A DNA stretch of 64,000 nucleotides from Pseudactinotalea suaedae (GCF_009733815.1 NZ_WNXY01000004.1:124001-188000); one strand, 5' to 3'; shown: positions 8,023 to 19,297, counted from the first letter of the stretch. Program-made: numbers and translations. The notes: generated by a model not told the origin, from the sequence alone.

Positions 8023-9147
8023 ATGAGCACCGACGAGAACCGCAGCGGCCCCGCTGACCACTCGGCCGAGACCGGCCAGGGGTCGGTCGAGCCACGCCCG
8101 GTCGAGCAGACCGGTGAGGAGCCCACGCGCGTGGAGCCCCGCCGCGTGAACGAGACGCCCGCGCACGAGGCCACCCTCGAGCAGCCCGCTGAGACCGGCG
8201 CGCCCGCGCAGGACCCTGACGAGCGCCCGGGCACCTCCTACCCGGCCTCACCGGCTCCCCTCCCGGACGAGACCCACGTGGGACAGCCCACGCAGCAGCG
8301 TGACGACCCGTTCGCCGAGGTCGACGGCGGCGAGTCCGACCGCGGCGCCGCCACGACCGCGTTCCCCACGGCCGAGGAGGACGACGCGATCCGCGACGAG
8401 CGCGCCCGCCGCTTCGGCCGGCCCCGCAGCGAGGGCGACGCCGGCTCCGAGAACCAGGCCACGTCCTCCGGCGAGGAGCAGACCTCCCGCGTCCCGGTCG
8501 CCGCTGCAGCAGGCGCGGGTGCCGGCGCGGTCGCCACCCGGGGCGCCCCGGGTGTCGCCGACCCGGCCGGCACCGACTCCTCGTCCACCCGGACGATGCC
8601 CGCCACCACCTCGACGTCCACCACCGGCGAGGAAGACCCCTTCAAGGACTTCGACGAGGGTCCCGCCTCCCGCGCCGCCGCGCACTGGTGGAGCATCCTC
8701 ATCTCGATCGTGTTCGCGCCGGTCGCCTGGTACCTGATCGCCGACGGCGGCGAGCGGATGAACTTCAACCTCACCAACGGCGGCGAGTTCAACTGGGCCG
8801 GCCCGCTGGAGCTCGCCGGTGGCCTGCTGTGCCTGTTCTTCGTGCTGCTCGCAGCACGCTGGTCCTCGGTCGGGGTGATCCTGGTCGGCACGATCACCGC
8901 GGCGGTCGGCATCGCCTTCATCGTCTTCAACACCGAGGCGATGGATCTGGTCACCGAGTACCAGGGAACCCTGGTGCAGGCGCTCGAGCAGCTGGGGCAG
9001 AACATCGTCGACCACCTGCTGGCGGACGCCCGTTCCGGCCGCCTCGCCGTCTACGGCGTGGCCCTGATCATGGTCGGCGTGGTCTCGCACGGCGCCCGCC
9101 GCCAGGGCCGCCGCGAGGAGCGTCGCAAGGCCGCGATCGGCGCCTGA
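8023..9147 (+). CDS. Hypothetical membrane protein with long acidic disordered N-terminus
   Basis: 374 residues from ATG 8023 (TGGGAG seven bases upstream). Roughly the first 215 residues are rich in Glu, Asp, Pro, Thr and Ala and look disordered. They are followed by WWSILISIVFAPVAWYLI and three more hydrophobic segments, making a small four-helix membrane domain that ends in a basic tail (RRQGRREERRKAAIGA). The long tail is probably cytoplasmic, which I infer from the positive C-terminus. I do not recognise the family. The gene stands alone between the tad cluster and acsA. Confidence 0.75.
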   Translation: MSTDENRSGPADHSAETGQGSVEPRPVEQTGEEPTRVEPRRVNETPAHEATLEQPAETGAPAQDPDERPGTSYPASPAPLPDETHVGQPTQQRDDPFAEVDGGESDRGAATTAFPTAEEDDAIRDERARRFGRPRSEGDAGSENQATSSGEEQTSRVPVAAAAGAGAGAVATRGAPGVADPAGTDSSSTRTMPATTSTSTTGEEDPFKDFDEGPASRAAAHWWSILISIVFAPVAWYLIADGGERMNFNLTNGGEFNWAGPLELAGGLLCLFFVLLAARWSSVGVILVGTITAAVGIAFIVFNTEAMDLVTEYQGTLVQALEQLGQNIVDHLLADARSGRLAVYGVALIMVGVVSHGARRQGRREERRKAAIGA

Positions 9148-9264
9148 GGCACCGCTCGACGACCAGGGGTCGAGACGCCGTCGGGCATCTCGCGGCACCG
9201 AAGTCGGCCGGTGGTTCTAGGGTGGTCCCGGATTATCACCACCGTCGTCGTTGGAGTGCTGAAG

Positions 9265-11268
9265 ATGACCGACCAGACCCCGCCCAGCTCCCCCGCCCTG
9301 GAGAACCTGCTTCACGAGACGCGGCGTTTCCCACCCAGCGAGGAGTTCGCCGCGCAGGCCAACGCCGGACCGGAGCTCTACCAGGAGGCGGCAGCCGACC
9401 GGCTCGAGTTCTGGGCGAAGCAGGCCCGCGAGCTGCTCAGCTGGTCGCGACCCTTCACGCAGACCCTCGACTGGAGCAACCCGCCGTTCGCGCAGTGGTT
9501 CGCCGACGGCACCCTCAACGCCGCCTACAACGCGGTCGACCGGCACGTCGAGGCCGGGAACGGCGACCGGGTCGCGATCCACTTCGAGGGTGAGCCGGGC
9601 GACGTCCGCACGATCACCTACGCCGACCTGCAGCGCGAGGTCAGCAAGGCGGCCAACGCCCTCGGTGAGCTGGGCGTCCAGACCGGCGACCGGGTGGCCA
9701 TCTACCTGCCGATGATCCCGGAGGCGGCGATCGCGATGCTCGCCTGCGCCCGGATCGGCGCCACCCACTCGGTGGTGTTCGGCGGCTTCTCCGCCGAGGC
9801 GCTGTACAGCCGGATCACCGACGCCGAGGCGAAGCTGGTCATCACCTCCGATGGCGGCTACCGCCGCGGCAAGCCCAGCGCCCTCAAGCCCGCCGTGGAC
9901 GAGGCGCTCGCCAAGGGCGAGACCACCGTCGAGCACGTGCTGGTGGTCAAGCGCACCGGTCAGGACGTGGAGTGGACGCCCGGTCGCGACGTGTGGTGGG
10001 AGGAGGCCGTGGGCGGCGCCGCCGAGGTCCACCAGCCGGTCGACCTCGACGCCGAGCACCCGCTCTTCATCCTCTACACCTCCGGCACCACCGGGAAGCC
10101 CAAGGGCATCCTGCACACCACCGGCGGCTACCTCGCGCAGTCCGCGTTCACCCACAGGTACGTGTTCGACCTCAAGCCCGAGACCGACGTGTACTGGTGC
10201 ACCGCCGACATCGGCTGGGTTACCGGTCACAGCTACGTCGTCTACGGGCCGCTGCTCAACGGCGCCACCCAGGTCATGTACGAGGGCACGCCCGACAGCC
10301 CGGACAAGGGCCGCTGGTGGGACATCGTGCAGAAGTACAAGGTCAGCATCCTGTACACCGCACCCACCGCGATCCGCACCGTCATGAAGTGGGGAGAGTC
10401 GATCCCGGCCGGCTACGACCTGTCCTCGCTGCGCCTGCTCGGGTCGGTGGGTGAGCCGATCAACCCCGAGGCGTGGATCTGGTACCGCCGCGTGATCGGC
10501 GGCGACAAGGCCCCGGTGGTGGACACCTGGTGGCAGACCGAGACCGGCGCGATCATGATCTCCCCGCTCCCCGGCGTCACGGAGGCCAAGCCCGGGTCGG
10601 CGCAGGTGCCGCTGCCCGGCATCACCGCGCAGGTGTGGGACGACGCCGGTCAGGCGGTCGGCCCCGGTGGCGGCGGCTACCTCGTGCTCAACGAGCCGTG
10701 GCCCTCGATGCTGCGGGGCATCTGGGGCGACCCGGAGCGCTTCAAGGAGACGTACTGGTCGCGCTTCCCCGGCACCTACTTCGCCGGCGACGGCGCCAAG
10801 CTCGACGAGGATGGCGACGTCTGGCTCCTCGGGCGCGTCGATGACGTCATGAACGTCTCCGGCCACCGGCTCTCGACGACGGAGATCGAGTCCGCGCTCG
10901 TCTCCCACCCGTACGTGGCCGAGGCCGCCGTGGTGGGTGCCTCCGACGACACCACCGGTCAGGCCGTGGTCGCGTTCGTGATCCTGCGCGGCGAGGTCGT
11001 CGAGCAGGCGGACGAGCCCGGCGAGGGCCAGGACATCGTGCAGGAGCTGCGCAACCACGTCGCCAAGGAGATCGGCCCGATCGCCAAGCCGCGGTCGATC
11101 CTCGTGGTCGCCGAGCTGCCCAAGACCCGGTCCGGGAAGATCATGCGCCGGCTGCTGCGCGACGTCGCCGAGAACCGTCAGGTCGGCGACGTCACCACGC
11201 TCGCCGACTCCAGCGTGATGCAGCTGATCCAGGCCGGGTTGTCCAGCTCCGCCGGCACCGCCGACTGA
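9265..11268 (+). CDS. acsA: Acetate--CoA ligase (acetyl-CoA synthetase)
   Basis: 667 residues, the normal length. It converts acetate, ATP and CoA to acetyl-CoA through an acetyl-adenylate. Visible motifs are the P-loop-like [11 protein letters not shown], the substrate motif [10 protein letters not shown], the hinge/adenylate region [21 protein letters not shown], and the C-terminal [11 protein letters not shown] whose Lys is the regulatory acetylation site in this family. ATG 9265 is chosen because GGAG lies just upstream and the start MTDQTPPS fits; an in-frame GTG at 9211 is unlikely. A strong terminator follows. It matches the position of Rv3667 in the mycobacterial order. Confidence 0.95.
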   Translation: MTDQTPPSSPALENLLHETRRFPPSEEFAAQANAGPELYQEAAADRLEFWAKQARELLSWSRPFTQTLDWSNPPFAQWFADGTLNAAYNAVDRHVEAGNGDRVAIHFEGEPGDVRTITYADLQREVSKAANALGELGVQTGDRVAIYLPMIPEAAIAMLACARIGATHSVVFGGFSAEALYSRITDAEAKLVITSDGGYRRGKPSALKPAVDEALAKGETTVEHVLVVKRTGQDVEWTPGRDVWWEEAVGGAAEVHQPVDLDAEHPLFILYTSGTTGKPKGILHTTGGYLAQSAFTHRYVFDLKPETDVYWCTADIGWVTGHSYVVYGPLLNGATQVMYEGTPDSPDKGRWWDIVQKYKVSILYTAPTAIRTVMKWGESIPAGYDLSSLRLLGSVGEPINPEAWIWYRRVIGGDKAPVVDTWWQTETGAIMISPLPGVTEAKPGSAQVPLPGITAQVWDDAGQAVGPGGGGYLVLNEPWPSMLRGIWGDPERFKETYWSRFPGTYFAGDGAKLDEDGDVWLLGRVDDVMNVSGHRLSTTEIESALVSHPYVAEAAVVGASDDTTGQAVVAFVILRGEVVEQADEPGEGQDIVQELRNHVAKEIGPIAKPRSILVVAELPKTRSGKIMRRLLRDVAENRQVGDVTTLADSSVMQLIQAGLSSSAGTAD

Positions 11269-11284
11269 GCCACCTCTCGGACGA

Positions 11285-11321
11285 GAGCCCGACGGCGGAG
11301 GTGAGCTCCGCCGTCGGGCTC
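11285..11321 (+). terminator. Rho-independent-type terminator after acsA
   Basis: A perfect 16-bp stem (GAGCCCGACGGCGGAG and its complement) with a 5-nt GTGAG loop starts 17 bp after the acsA stop. No U-run follows, as is often the case in high-GC actinobacteria. Confidence 0.75.
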
Positions 11322-11421
11322 GCGTGCGTCTGTGGTCGAGCGGGTCCTCAGACCTTCGGTGGTGAGGGTTCCTCCCTACGGATGACGCGCGGGATGACGT
11401 GCGCCGGTAGCGTGGTCGGCC

Positions 11422-12336
11422 GTGACAGTGGACCCCGCGATCGTGACGCCTGCCGGTCCGTGGACGCATCGGATGGTCGCTGCCAACGGCGGCCGCTTCC
11501 ACGTGGCGGTGACCGGCCCTGACGACGCCGATGCCCCGCTCGTCGTGCTGCTCCACGGGTTCCCGCAGTTCTGGTGGGCGTGGCGGCACCAGCTGGTGGC
11601 GCTGGGTGAGGCCGGCTACCGCGCTGCGGCGATGGACCTGCGCGGCTACGGCGCCTCGGACAAGCCGCCGCGCGCCTACGACCTCCCGGCGCTGGCCGCT
11701 GACGTCGCCGGGGTGATCCGCTCCCTGGGCTCGAGCAGCGCGGTCGTGGTCGGCATGGGCCTGGGCGGTCAGGTCGCGTGGGCGATGCCCTCGCTGACAC
11801 CCACCGCGGTGCACGCGATCGGTGTGCTCGGGGCGCCCCATCCGCACTTCCTGTACGACCTGGCGCCACGGGCCCTGTCCGCGGCGACGCTCGCCCGGGT
11901 GGCCCAGTTCCAGCTGCCCTGGTTCCCCGAGCGGTCGATGACCAGCGGCGACCTGGTGGCCCGGTTGCTGCGCACCTGGTCCGCGCCGAGCTGGACCAGC
12001 CCGGACGTCGAGCTCTACACGCAGGCCGCTCGGCTGCCGTTCGCGGCGCACAGCCAGATGGAGCAGCTGCGCTGGCTGGTCCGCTCCCGCCCGCGCCCCG
12101 ATGGCCGCCGCTACCGCGAGGCGGTCGAGCAACCGGTCGACGTGCCGGTCCTGTCGCTGCACGGCCGTCTCGACGGAAACATGTCTCCGCGCGCGTGTCG
12201 GCGCGACGGCGAGATGGTCGCGGGCCCCTACAGTCGAGTGATCGTGGACGGCGCCGGCCACTTCCTCCCGGAGGAGGCTCCGGAGGCGGTGACCGACCTG
12301 CTGCTGAGCTGGCTGCCGCGGCTTCCCGGGAGCTGA
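11422..12336 (+). CDS. Alpha/beta hydrolase, epoxide-hydrolase-like (EphE-type), nucleophile apparently lost
   Basis: 304 residues. GTG 11422 is preceded by TAGCGT at about -10, suggesting a leaderless transcript. Fold landmarks are the oxyanion HGFPQFWWAW (45 onward), MDLRGYGASDKP, and the nucleophile elbow VGMGLGGQVAW, where the position normally held by Asp or Ser (residue 113) is Gly. The acid and base regions LHGRLDGNM and GAGHFLPEE are present. The family and position correspond to ephE (Rv3670). With Gly at the elbow, normal epoxide hydrolase chemistry is doubtful, so this may be a non-catalytic or altered enzyme. Confidence 0.8.
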   Translation: MTVDPAIVTPAGPWTHRMVAANGGRFHVAVTGPDDADAPLVVLLHGFPQFWWAWRHQLVALGEAGYRAAAMDLRGYGASDKPPRAYDLPALAADVAGVIRSLGSSSAVVVGMGLGGQVAWAMPSLTPTAVHAIGVLGAPHPHFLYDLAPRALSAATLARVAQFQLPWFPERSMTSGDLVARLLRTWSAPSWTSPDVELYTQAARLPFAAHSQMEQLRWLVRSRPRPDGRRYREAVEQPVDVPVLSLHGRLDGNMSPRACRRDGEMVAGPYSRVIVDGAGHFLPEEAPEAVTDLLLSWLPRLPGS

Positions 12337-12377
12337 GCGGCGCGGCCCGTACGCACCACCCTGTGAACCTGGCAGAC

Positions 12378-12393
12378 TGTGGCCCACGTCACA
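12378..12393 (+). promoter_or_regulatory. Crp/GlxR binding site before crp
   Basis: TGTGG-N6-TCACA matches the CRP/GlxR consensus TGTGA-N6-TCACA at nine of ten fixed positions. It is centred about 48 bp upstream of the crp start codon. Autoregulation through such a site is known for actinobacterial Crp/GlxR proteins. Confidence 0.7.
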
Positions 12394-12432
12394 AGCTGCC
12401 CCAAGCCGTCAGAAGATGAGGAGGCGCTCGGT

Positions 12433-13110
12433 ATGGACGAGGCCGTCATTCGCAGCTCACCGCTGTTCGCCGAGCTCAACGACGCCGGATACCTGGCGAT
12501 CCGTGAACGGATGACGGAGCACACCTTCCGCCGTGGCGAGGAGATCTTCCACGAGGGCTCGCCGGGCGACAAGCTGTTCGTCCTGGGCGCCGGCAAGGTG
12601 AAGCTCGGTCACACCGCACCCGACGGCCGCGAGCACCTGCTCGCGATCCTCGGCCCGGGCGAGATCCTCGGCGAGGTCTCGCTCTACGACCCGGGCCCAC
12701 GCACCGCGACCGCCACGGCGCTGGCGAAGACGGCGCTCGTCTCGCTCCAGCACGCGGACCTGCTGCGGGTCCTGGACGCCCGGCCGGAGATCTCCCAGCA
12801 CCTGCTGCGCTCGCTCGCGCAGCGGCTGCGCCGCACCAACGCGGCGATGGCCGACCTCATCTTCTCCGACGTGCCCGGTCGCGTGGCCAAGACCCTGCTC
12901 GACCTGGGGCAGCGGTTCGGCCAGCCGGCCGACGGCGGTCTGCGCGTCACGCACGACCTCACCCAGGAGGAGCTCGCCCAGCTCGTGGGCGCCACCCGGG
13001 AGACGGTCAACAAGTCGCTGGCGGAGTTCAGCAACCGCGGCTGGCTCCAGCTCGACGGTCGCTCGGTCGTGCTCCTGGACATCGAGCGGTTGCGTCGCCG
13101 CGGGCGCTGA
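12433..13110 (+). CDS. crp: Crp/Fnr family cAMP-responsive transcriptional regulator (GlxR-like)
   Basis: 225 residues from ATG 12433, preceded by GAGGAGG. The cyclic-nucleotide domain includes the phosphate-binding cassette GEVSLYDPGPRTATAT (Glu81, Arg90, Thr91), all residues expected for cAMP binding. The C-terminal winged helix has DLTQEELAQLVGATRETVNKSL at about 175-196. It is a global regulator of carbon and energy metabolism in Actinobacteria; acetate and propionate genes in this window are plausible targets, although that is inference. A consensus binding site lies in its own promoter. Confidence 0.95.
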   Translation: MDEAVIRSSPLFAELNDAGYLAIRERMTEHTFRRGEEIFHEGSPGDKLFVLGAGKVKLGHTAPDGREHLLAILGPGEILGEVSLYDPGPRTATATALAKTALVSLQHADLLRVLDARPEISQHLLRSLAQRLRRTNAAMADLIFSDVPGRVAKTLLDLGQRFGQPADGGLRVTHDLTQEELAQLVGATRETVNKSLAEFSNRGWLQLDGRSVVLLDIERLRRRGR

Positions 13111-13143
13111 CGCCGTGGACCGGCGCGCCCGGTGAGGTCGCGG

Positions 13144-13611
13144 TCAGGCGACCTCGAAGACGACCTCGACCTCGACGGGTGCGTCGAGCGGCAGCGCGGC
13201 CACCCCGACGGCGGAGCGGGCGTGGACGCCCGCGTCACCGAAGATCTCCTGCAGCATGGTGGAGGCGCCGTTGATCACGGCCGGCTGGCCGGTGAAGGAC
13301 GGGTCGGAGGCGACGAAGCCGACGACCTTGACCACGCGCGTCAGGTGGTCGACGCCACCGACCAGCGAGGCGGCGGCAGCCACGGCGTTGAGCGCGCACA
13401 GGCGCGCCAGCCCGGCGGCGTCCGCGGGCGGCACCAGCCCTTGGGCCTCGCCCACCTTGCCGGTCGAGGCGAGCACGCCGTCGGCCATCGGGAGCTGGCC
13501 GGAGGTCATCACGAGGTTCCCGGTACGCACGGCGGGCACGTAGGACGCGACCGGTGGGACGACGTCGGGAAGGACGATCCCCAGATCGGCCAGGCGCTCG
13601 GAAGCGCTCAC
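13144..13611 (-). CDS. RidA family protein
   Basis: 155 residues from GTG 13611. It has the YjgF/YER057c fold pattern: VPAVRTGNLVMTSGQLPM near residue 25-45, then QGLVPPADAAGLARLCALNAVAAAAS and the C-terminal strand PVEVEVVFEVA. Canonical RidA deaminates reactive enamine/imine intermediates. This subgroup (Rv3678c-like) lies downstream of crp in mycobacteria and lacks the usual C-terminal R-x-C-V-E stretch, so the substrate is unclear. It is coupled to a 51-residue gene that ends one base upstream. Confidence 0.85.
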   Translation of the reverse strand: MSASERLADLGIVLPDVVPPVASYVPAVRTGNLVMTSGQLPMADGVLASTGKVGEAQGLVPPADAAGLARLCALNAVAAAASLVGGVDHLTRVVKVVGFVASDPSFTGQPAVINGASTMLQEIFGDAGVHARSAVGVAALPLDAPVEVEVVFEVA

Positions 13612-13612
13612 C

Positions 13613-13768
13613 TCAGGCCTTCTCGCGCTTGAGGTAGGCCACGAGGCCCTGCCCGTCCGGGCCGGGCACCACCTGCACCAGCTCCCACCCGTCGGCGCCC
13701 CAGGTGTCCAGGATCGCCTTGGTGTTGTGGATCATCAGCGGGATCGTCGCGTACTCCCATGCGGTCAT
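13613..13768 (-). CDS. Small DUF4177-like protein (Rv3678A-type)
   Basis: 51 residues from ATG 13768: it begins MTAWEYATIPLMIHN and ends VAYLKREKA. Trp-Glu-Tyr at the start and DGWELVQVVPG in the middle are typical of DUF4177 proteins. The stop at 13613 is one base from the RidA start, so the two are clearly co-transcribed. Conservation of the same small gene before a RidA-like gene in mycobacteria supports it. Function is unknown. Confidence 0.8.
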   Translation of the reverse strand: MTAWEYATIPLMIHNTKAILDTWGADGWELVQVVPGPDGQGLVAYLKREKA

Positions 13769-13782
13769 ACGGCGATCCTAGA

Positions 13783-13802
13783 GCCGCCCCGCAGCGGGCG
13801 GC
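13783..13802 (-). terminator. Hairpin between whiB and the small DUF4177-like gene
   Basis: GCCGCCC and GGGCGGC form a 7-bp stem with a 6-nt loop just after the leftward whiB stop and just before the next leftward gene. It could terminate whiB transcription. Confidence 0.4.
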
Positions 13803-13807
13803 ACCTC

Positions 13808-14152
13808 TCAGTTGGAGGAGTGCTCGTGGCGGGCGGCCTTCGGGACCGGCCAGCGCTGCGTGATCAGCTCGGTGATGTGGTCGCGGTCGAGGTCGGCGAG
13901 CGTGGCCCGCCAGGAGTCGACCGACGGCGCCCGGCGCAGCAGGGCTCGCCGCTCACGCTCGGTCATGCCACCCCAGACACCGAACTGGATCCGGTTGTCC
14001 AAGGCATCGACCAGGCACTCCAGCCGGACTGGGCAGGCGAAGCAGACCTCGCGGGCCTGGCGCTGAGCCGCACCCTGCACGAACAGCTCGTCGGGTGAAC
14101 GCCCAGCGCAGGCAGCCTTGGCCGTCCAGCTCTCTTCGTATGTCGTCGTCAT
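13808..14152 (-). CDS. WhiB family iron-sulfur transcriptional regulator (WhiB4-like position)
   Basis: 114 residues from ATG 14152 with GGGGAGG upstream. The four cluster-binding cysteines are at 15, 37, 40 and 46 (AACAG and VCFACPVRLEC). They are followed by the conserved turn FGVWGGMTERERR and a basic patch that contacts DNA. WhiB proteins bind a [4Fe-4S] cluster sensitive to O2 or NO and interact with sigma factor region 4. The neighbours (RidA-like below, PonA2-like above) match whiB4 (Rv3681c), so a redox-sensing role is inferred from synteny. Confidence 0.9.
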   Translation of the reverse strand: MTTTYEESWTAKAACAGRSPDELFVQGAAQRQAREVCFACPVRLECLVDALDNRIQFGVWGGMTERERRALLRRAPSVDSWRATLADLDRDHITELITQRWPVPKAARHEHSSN

Positions 14153-14326
14153 ATCGACCTCCCCGAGATTGGGTCCAGCGCCTTCGCTGGTACACGGTGA
14201 CCGCTTGATCCGAACCTAGACCGAAGCACCACTGTTACGCAAAGGTCAGTTCTGGAAGGGGTCACGTGGATGGGGAGAAACGGCGCAGGGTTGCGGCCCT
14301 CACGTGGCACCTTCGGGCGCGTTACG

Positions 14327-14332
14327 TATGAT
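14327..14332 (+). promoter_or_regulatory. -10 hexamer of the PBP gene
   Basis: TATGAT ends 7 bp before ATG 14340, the spacing expected for a leaderless transcript starting at or next to the A of the start codon. No ribosome-binding site is seen. A clear -35 box is not visible. Confidence 0.55.
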
Positions 14333-14339
14333 CCGAAGC

Positions 14340-16808
<2,469 letters not shown>

Positions 16809-16951
16809 GCCGGCGCCATGACCACGATCGTGAGAGTCCCCTGAGCGCGCGTGCCTGGGCGAACGGTGTCGGTGCGCTCGCCCTGACGGGCGCCGCTGGG
16901 CTGACCTGGGCGCTGCTGGAGGCCCAGGCGTTCACGCTGCGTGAGATCCGG

Positions 16952-17767
16952 GTGCCGGTGCTCGCGCCGAGCGCTCGGGAGATCCGGGTGCTGCACATCT
17001 CCGACCTGCACCTGATGCCCGGTCAGCACCGCAAGGTGGCCTGGGTGAGGCAACTGGCGGAGACGCGGCCCGACCTGGTGGTCAACACCGGCGACAACCT
17101 GTCGCACCCGGCCTCGCTGCCGGTGCTGCTGCGGGCGCTGGGGCCGTTGCTCGACGTGCCGGGTGTGTTCACGCTCGGATCGAACGACTACTTCGGGCCG
17201 GAGCCTCGCAACCCTGCGCGGTACCTGTTGCCGGATGCTCGCAGCGAGGGCTCGCACCGGGGCAAGCCGAACCTGCCGGGCCGGGAGCTGCAGGCGGCGC
17301 TCGCCGCTCGCGGCTGGACGGACCTGGCCAACAAGCGTGCCGTGCTCGACGTGGCCGGCCAGCAGCTGAGCTTCGTCGGGACCGCGGACGCGCACATGAA
17401 CCTCGACCGGATCCCGGCGGCGAGCGACGGCGACAAGCCGAGCTCCGCCGTCGCCCACCTCGGGGTGGCGCACGCACCGTACCGGCGGGTCCTCGACGGC
17501 TTCCGCGCCGACGGCTGCGACATGGCCCTCGCGGGCCACACCCACGGCGGCCAGCTGTGCCTGCCGCTCGTGGGGGCGCTGACCACGAACTGCGACCTCG
17601 ACACCGGCAGGGCCAAGGGCCTGCACGGCTGGCCAGGCGCCCGGCCGGACGAGGACCCGAGCTCGATGTGGCTGCACGTCAGCGCGGGCCTGGGCACCAA
17701 CCCCTACACCCCGGTGCGCTTCTTCTGCCGCCCCGAGGCCACCCTGCTGACGCTGACGGCCCGCTGA
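16952..17767 (+). CDS. Metallophosphoesterase (Rv3683-like)
   Basis: 271 residues from GTG 16952. Calcineurin-like metal-binding motifs: HISDLHLMPG (DxH), VNTGDN (GD), LGSNDYF (GNH variant) and GHTHGGQLCLP (GHTH). Substrate unknown. In-frame sequence upstream to about 16841 reads as a hydrophobic N-terminal segment (ANGVGALALTGAAGLTWALLE) typical of this family, but only a CTG at 16841 could start it. Either a CTG start is used, or the membrane segment is lost. It follows the PBP gene as in mycobacteria, which suggests a cell-envelope role. Confidence 0.85.
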   Translation: MPVLAPSAREIRVLHISDLHLMPGQHRKVAWVRQLAETRPDLVVNTGDNLSHPASLPVLLRALGPLLDVPGVFTLGSNDYFGPEPRNPARYLLPDARSEGSHRGKPNLPGRELQAALAARGWTDLANKRAVLDVAGQQLSFVGTADAHMNLDRIPAASDGDKPSSAVAHLGVAHAPYRRVLDGFRADGCDMALAGHTHGGQLCLPLVGALTTNCDLDTGRAKGLHGWPGARPDEDPSSMWLHVSAGLGTNPYTPVRFFCRPEATLLTLTAR

Positions 17768-17820
17768 TGGCCCCGACGATCCGCCACCCGCGGCCACCGC
17801 GCCCGCAGCAGCACCGAGTG

Positions 17821-17876
17821 CGGCAGTTTCCACCGAGTGCGGCAGGTGCGCCTGCCGTAGTCGGTGGAAACTGCCG
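17821..17876. repeat. 56-bp intergenic compound hairpin
   Basis: A perfect 16-bp outer inverted repeat (CGGCAGTTTCCACCGA and its complement) encloses a second hairpin (CGGCAGG-TGCG-CCTGCCG). The word CACCGAGTGCGGCAG is also tandemly repeated from 17812. It could terminate the phosphoesterase transcript, but the nested palindrome and repeated words resemble an intergenic repeat family. Confidence 0.6.
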
Positions 17877-17954
17877 TTCTGGGCAGCGCGTGGCGCGTGT
17901 CACACCCCGGTTTCAGAGTGGGGCCAACTTGCGGCTATCCTTGCCAGGCTGCTC

Positions 17955-18028
<74 letters not shown>

Positions 18029-18033
18029 CACAC

Positions 18034-18070
18034 TGAGAAACCGCCCGGCGAAGCCGAGGCGGTTTTCTCA
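18034..18070 (+). terminator. Terminator of tRNA-Pro
   Basis: TGAGAAACCGCC and GGCGGTTTTCTCA form a 12-bp stem with one bulge and end in a T-rich arm, directly after the tRNA. Confidence 0.75.
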
Positions 18071-18140
18071 TGTGTCGGCGGCGACAGGATGCCGGGAGGA
18101 GGAGCGTTCAGCGAGGAACGAGCTGGGTGCGACGACGGCT

Positions 18141-18200
18141 CCTGTCACCCCGACAGATCGACAGACCCGCCCGGTGAAGCCGAGGCGGGTCTTGTCATCT
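18141..18200 (+). repeat. Degenerate copy of the tRNA-Pro 3' end plus terminator
   Basis: CCTGTCACCCCGACA at 18141-18155 repeats the tRNA-Pro tail at 18016-18030 exactly. It is followed, at the same spacing, by a diverged copy of the terminator hairpin (CCGCCCGGTGAAGCCGAGGCGG). The copies are 125 bp apart. No tRNA body precedes the second copy. The interval 18071-18310 has no gene that I can support. Confidence 0.7.
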
Positions 18201-18310
18201 GGCAGGGGTGCGCAGCTGCCGGTCGACGCCTCGGCTCCCGTCAGCCCCCAGCGTCTTCCGCACAGCCGGCCCGTGCGCACCCACCCGTGCGGCCGTGACA
18301 GCATGACGAC

Positions 18311-19297
18311 ATGCCGATCCCTCCGTTCATCGAGTCTCTCCGGACGAAGGTCGGGACCGACCTGCTGTGGCTCGCAGGAGTCACGGCGGTGGTGCTCGAC
18401 GACGAGGGCCGGGTCCTCATGGGGCAGCGTGTCGACAGCGGCCTGTGGGCGCTGATCTCCGGGATCCTCGAGCCCGGTGAGCAGCCTGCCGTGGCGATGG
18501 TGCGGGAGATCAAGGAGGAGACGGGGGTGGACGCCGTCGTCGACAGCCTTGCCGCGATCCTCGTCCAGGACCCGATGACCTACCCGAACGGGGACCACGC
18601 GCAGTACCTGGACCTGCTGTTCGTGTGCCACGCCACCGGCGGCGAGCCGCACGCGGCCGACGACGAGTCGCTCGCCGTCGGCTGGTTCGCGGTCGATGGC
18701 CTGCCCGAGAACACCGGGCACTACACGCTGGAGCGGCTGGCGGCGCTCGCCGAGTACCGTGCCAACCCCGGCGCCGGCCCCCGGTTCACCCGCGCCGCGT
18801 CGAGCCCAGCCCTGGCCCCTGCAGCCCGCCGGGACGGGACCGCCGTGAGGCAGGCGACCCCCGCGGACGCCGGCACCGTCGGAGCCCTCCTGCACGACTT
18901 CAACGTCGAGTTCGAGACCCCCACCCCGAGCGCCGCCGAGTTCGCGACCAGGTTCGCCCGGCTGCTCGAAGGCCCGAACGTCGTCGTGCTGCTCTCGGAG
19001 CAGGCTGAAGAGGCGACCGGTTTCGCCTACTTCACCCTGCGCCCCACCCCGTACTACGACGGTCCGCTCGCCCAGCTGGAGGAGCTCTACGTCCGCCCCG
19101 ACCTGAGGGACCAAGGCATCGGGACCGCACTGCTCACGACCGCCGTCGAGCGCTTCACGAGCCAGGGCGTCGGTGAGATCCACATCAACGTCGACGAGAT
19201 CGACACCGACACCCGCCGCTTCTACGAGCGGCACGGCTTCGTCAACATCGAGCCCGGTGAGGACTACCGGATGCTCTGCTACATCCGCGAGCTCTGA
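18311..19297 (+). CDS. NUDIX hydrolase - GNAT acetyltransferase fusion
   Basis: 328 residues. The first half is a NUDIX domain with a complete box (G51-x5-E57-x7-R65-E66-xx-E69-E70-x-G72), which binds metal and cleaves nucleoside-diphosphate-linked substrates. The second half, from about residue 167 (VRQATPADAGTVGALL), is a GNAT domain with acetyl-CoA motif LEELYVRPDLRDQGIGTALL and the C-terminal RRFYERHGF. An Ala/Pro linker joins them. Both domains look intact. The substrate of either half is unknown. The gene stands alone; no ribosome-binding site or partner gene gives a clue. Confidence 0.85.
   Translation: MPIPPFIESLRTKVGTDLLWLAGVTAVVLDDEGRVLMGQRVDSGLWALISGILEPGEQPAVAMVREIKEETGVDAVVDSLAAILVQDPMTYPNGDHAQYLDLLFVCHATGGEPHAADDESLAVGWFAVDGLPENTGHYTLERLAALAEYRANPGAGPRFTRAASSPALAPAARRDGTAVRQATPADAGTVGALLHDFNVEFETPTPSAAEFATRFARLLEGPNVVVLLSEQAEEATGFAYFTLRPTPYYDGPLAQLEELYVRPDLRDQGIGTALLTTAVERFTSQGVGEIHINVDEIDTDTRRFYERHGFVNIEPGEDYRMLCYIREL

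Noticed and set aside
9217-12387. 1,056-codon minus-strand frame opposite acsA and the hydrolase gene
   Set aside because: Shadow of strongly coding rightward genes; no motifs and poor protein-like composition.
18103-18155. Second tRNA gene after tRNA-Pro
   Set aside because: Only the 3' tail is repeated; no D arm, anticodon arm or acceptor 5' strand.
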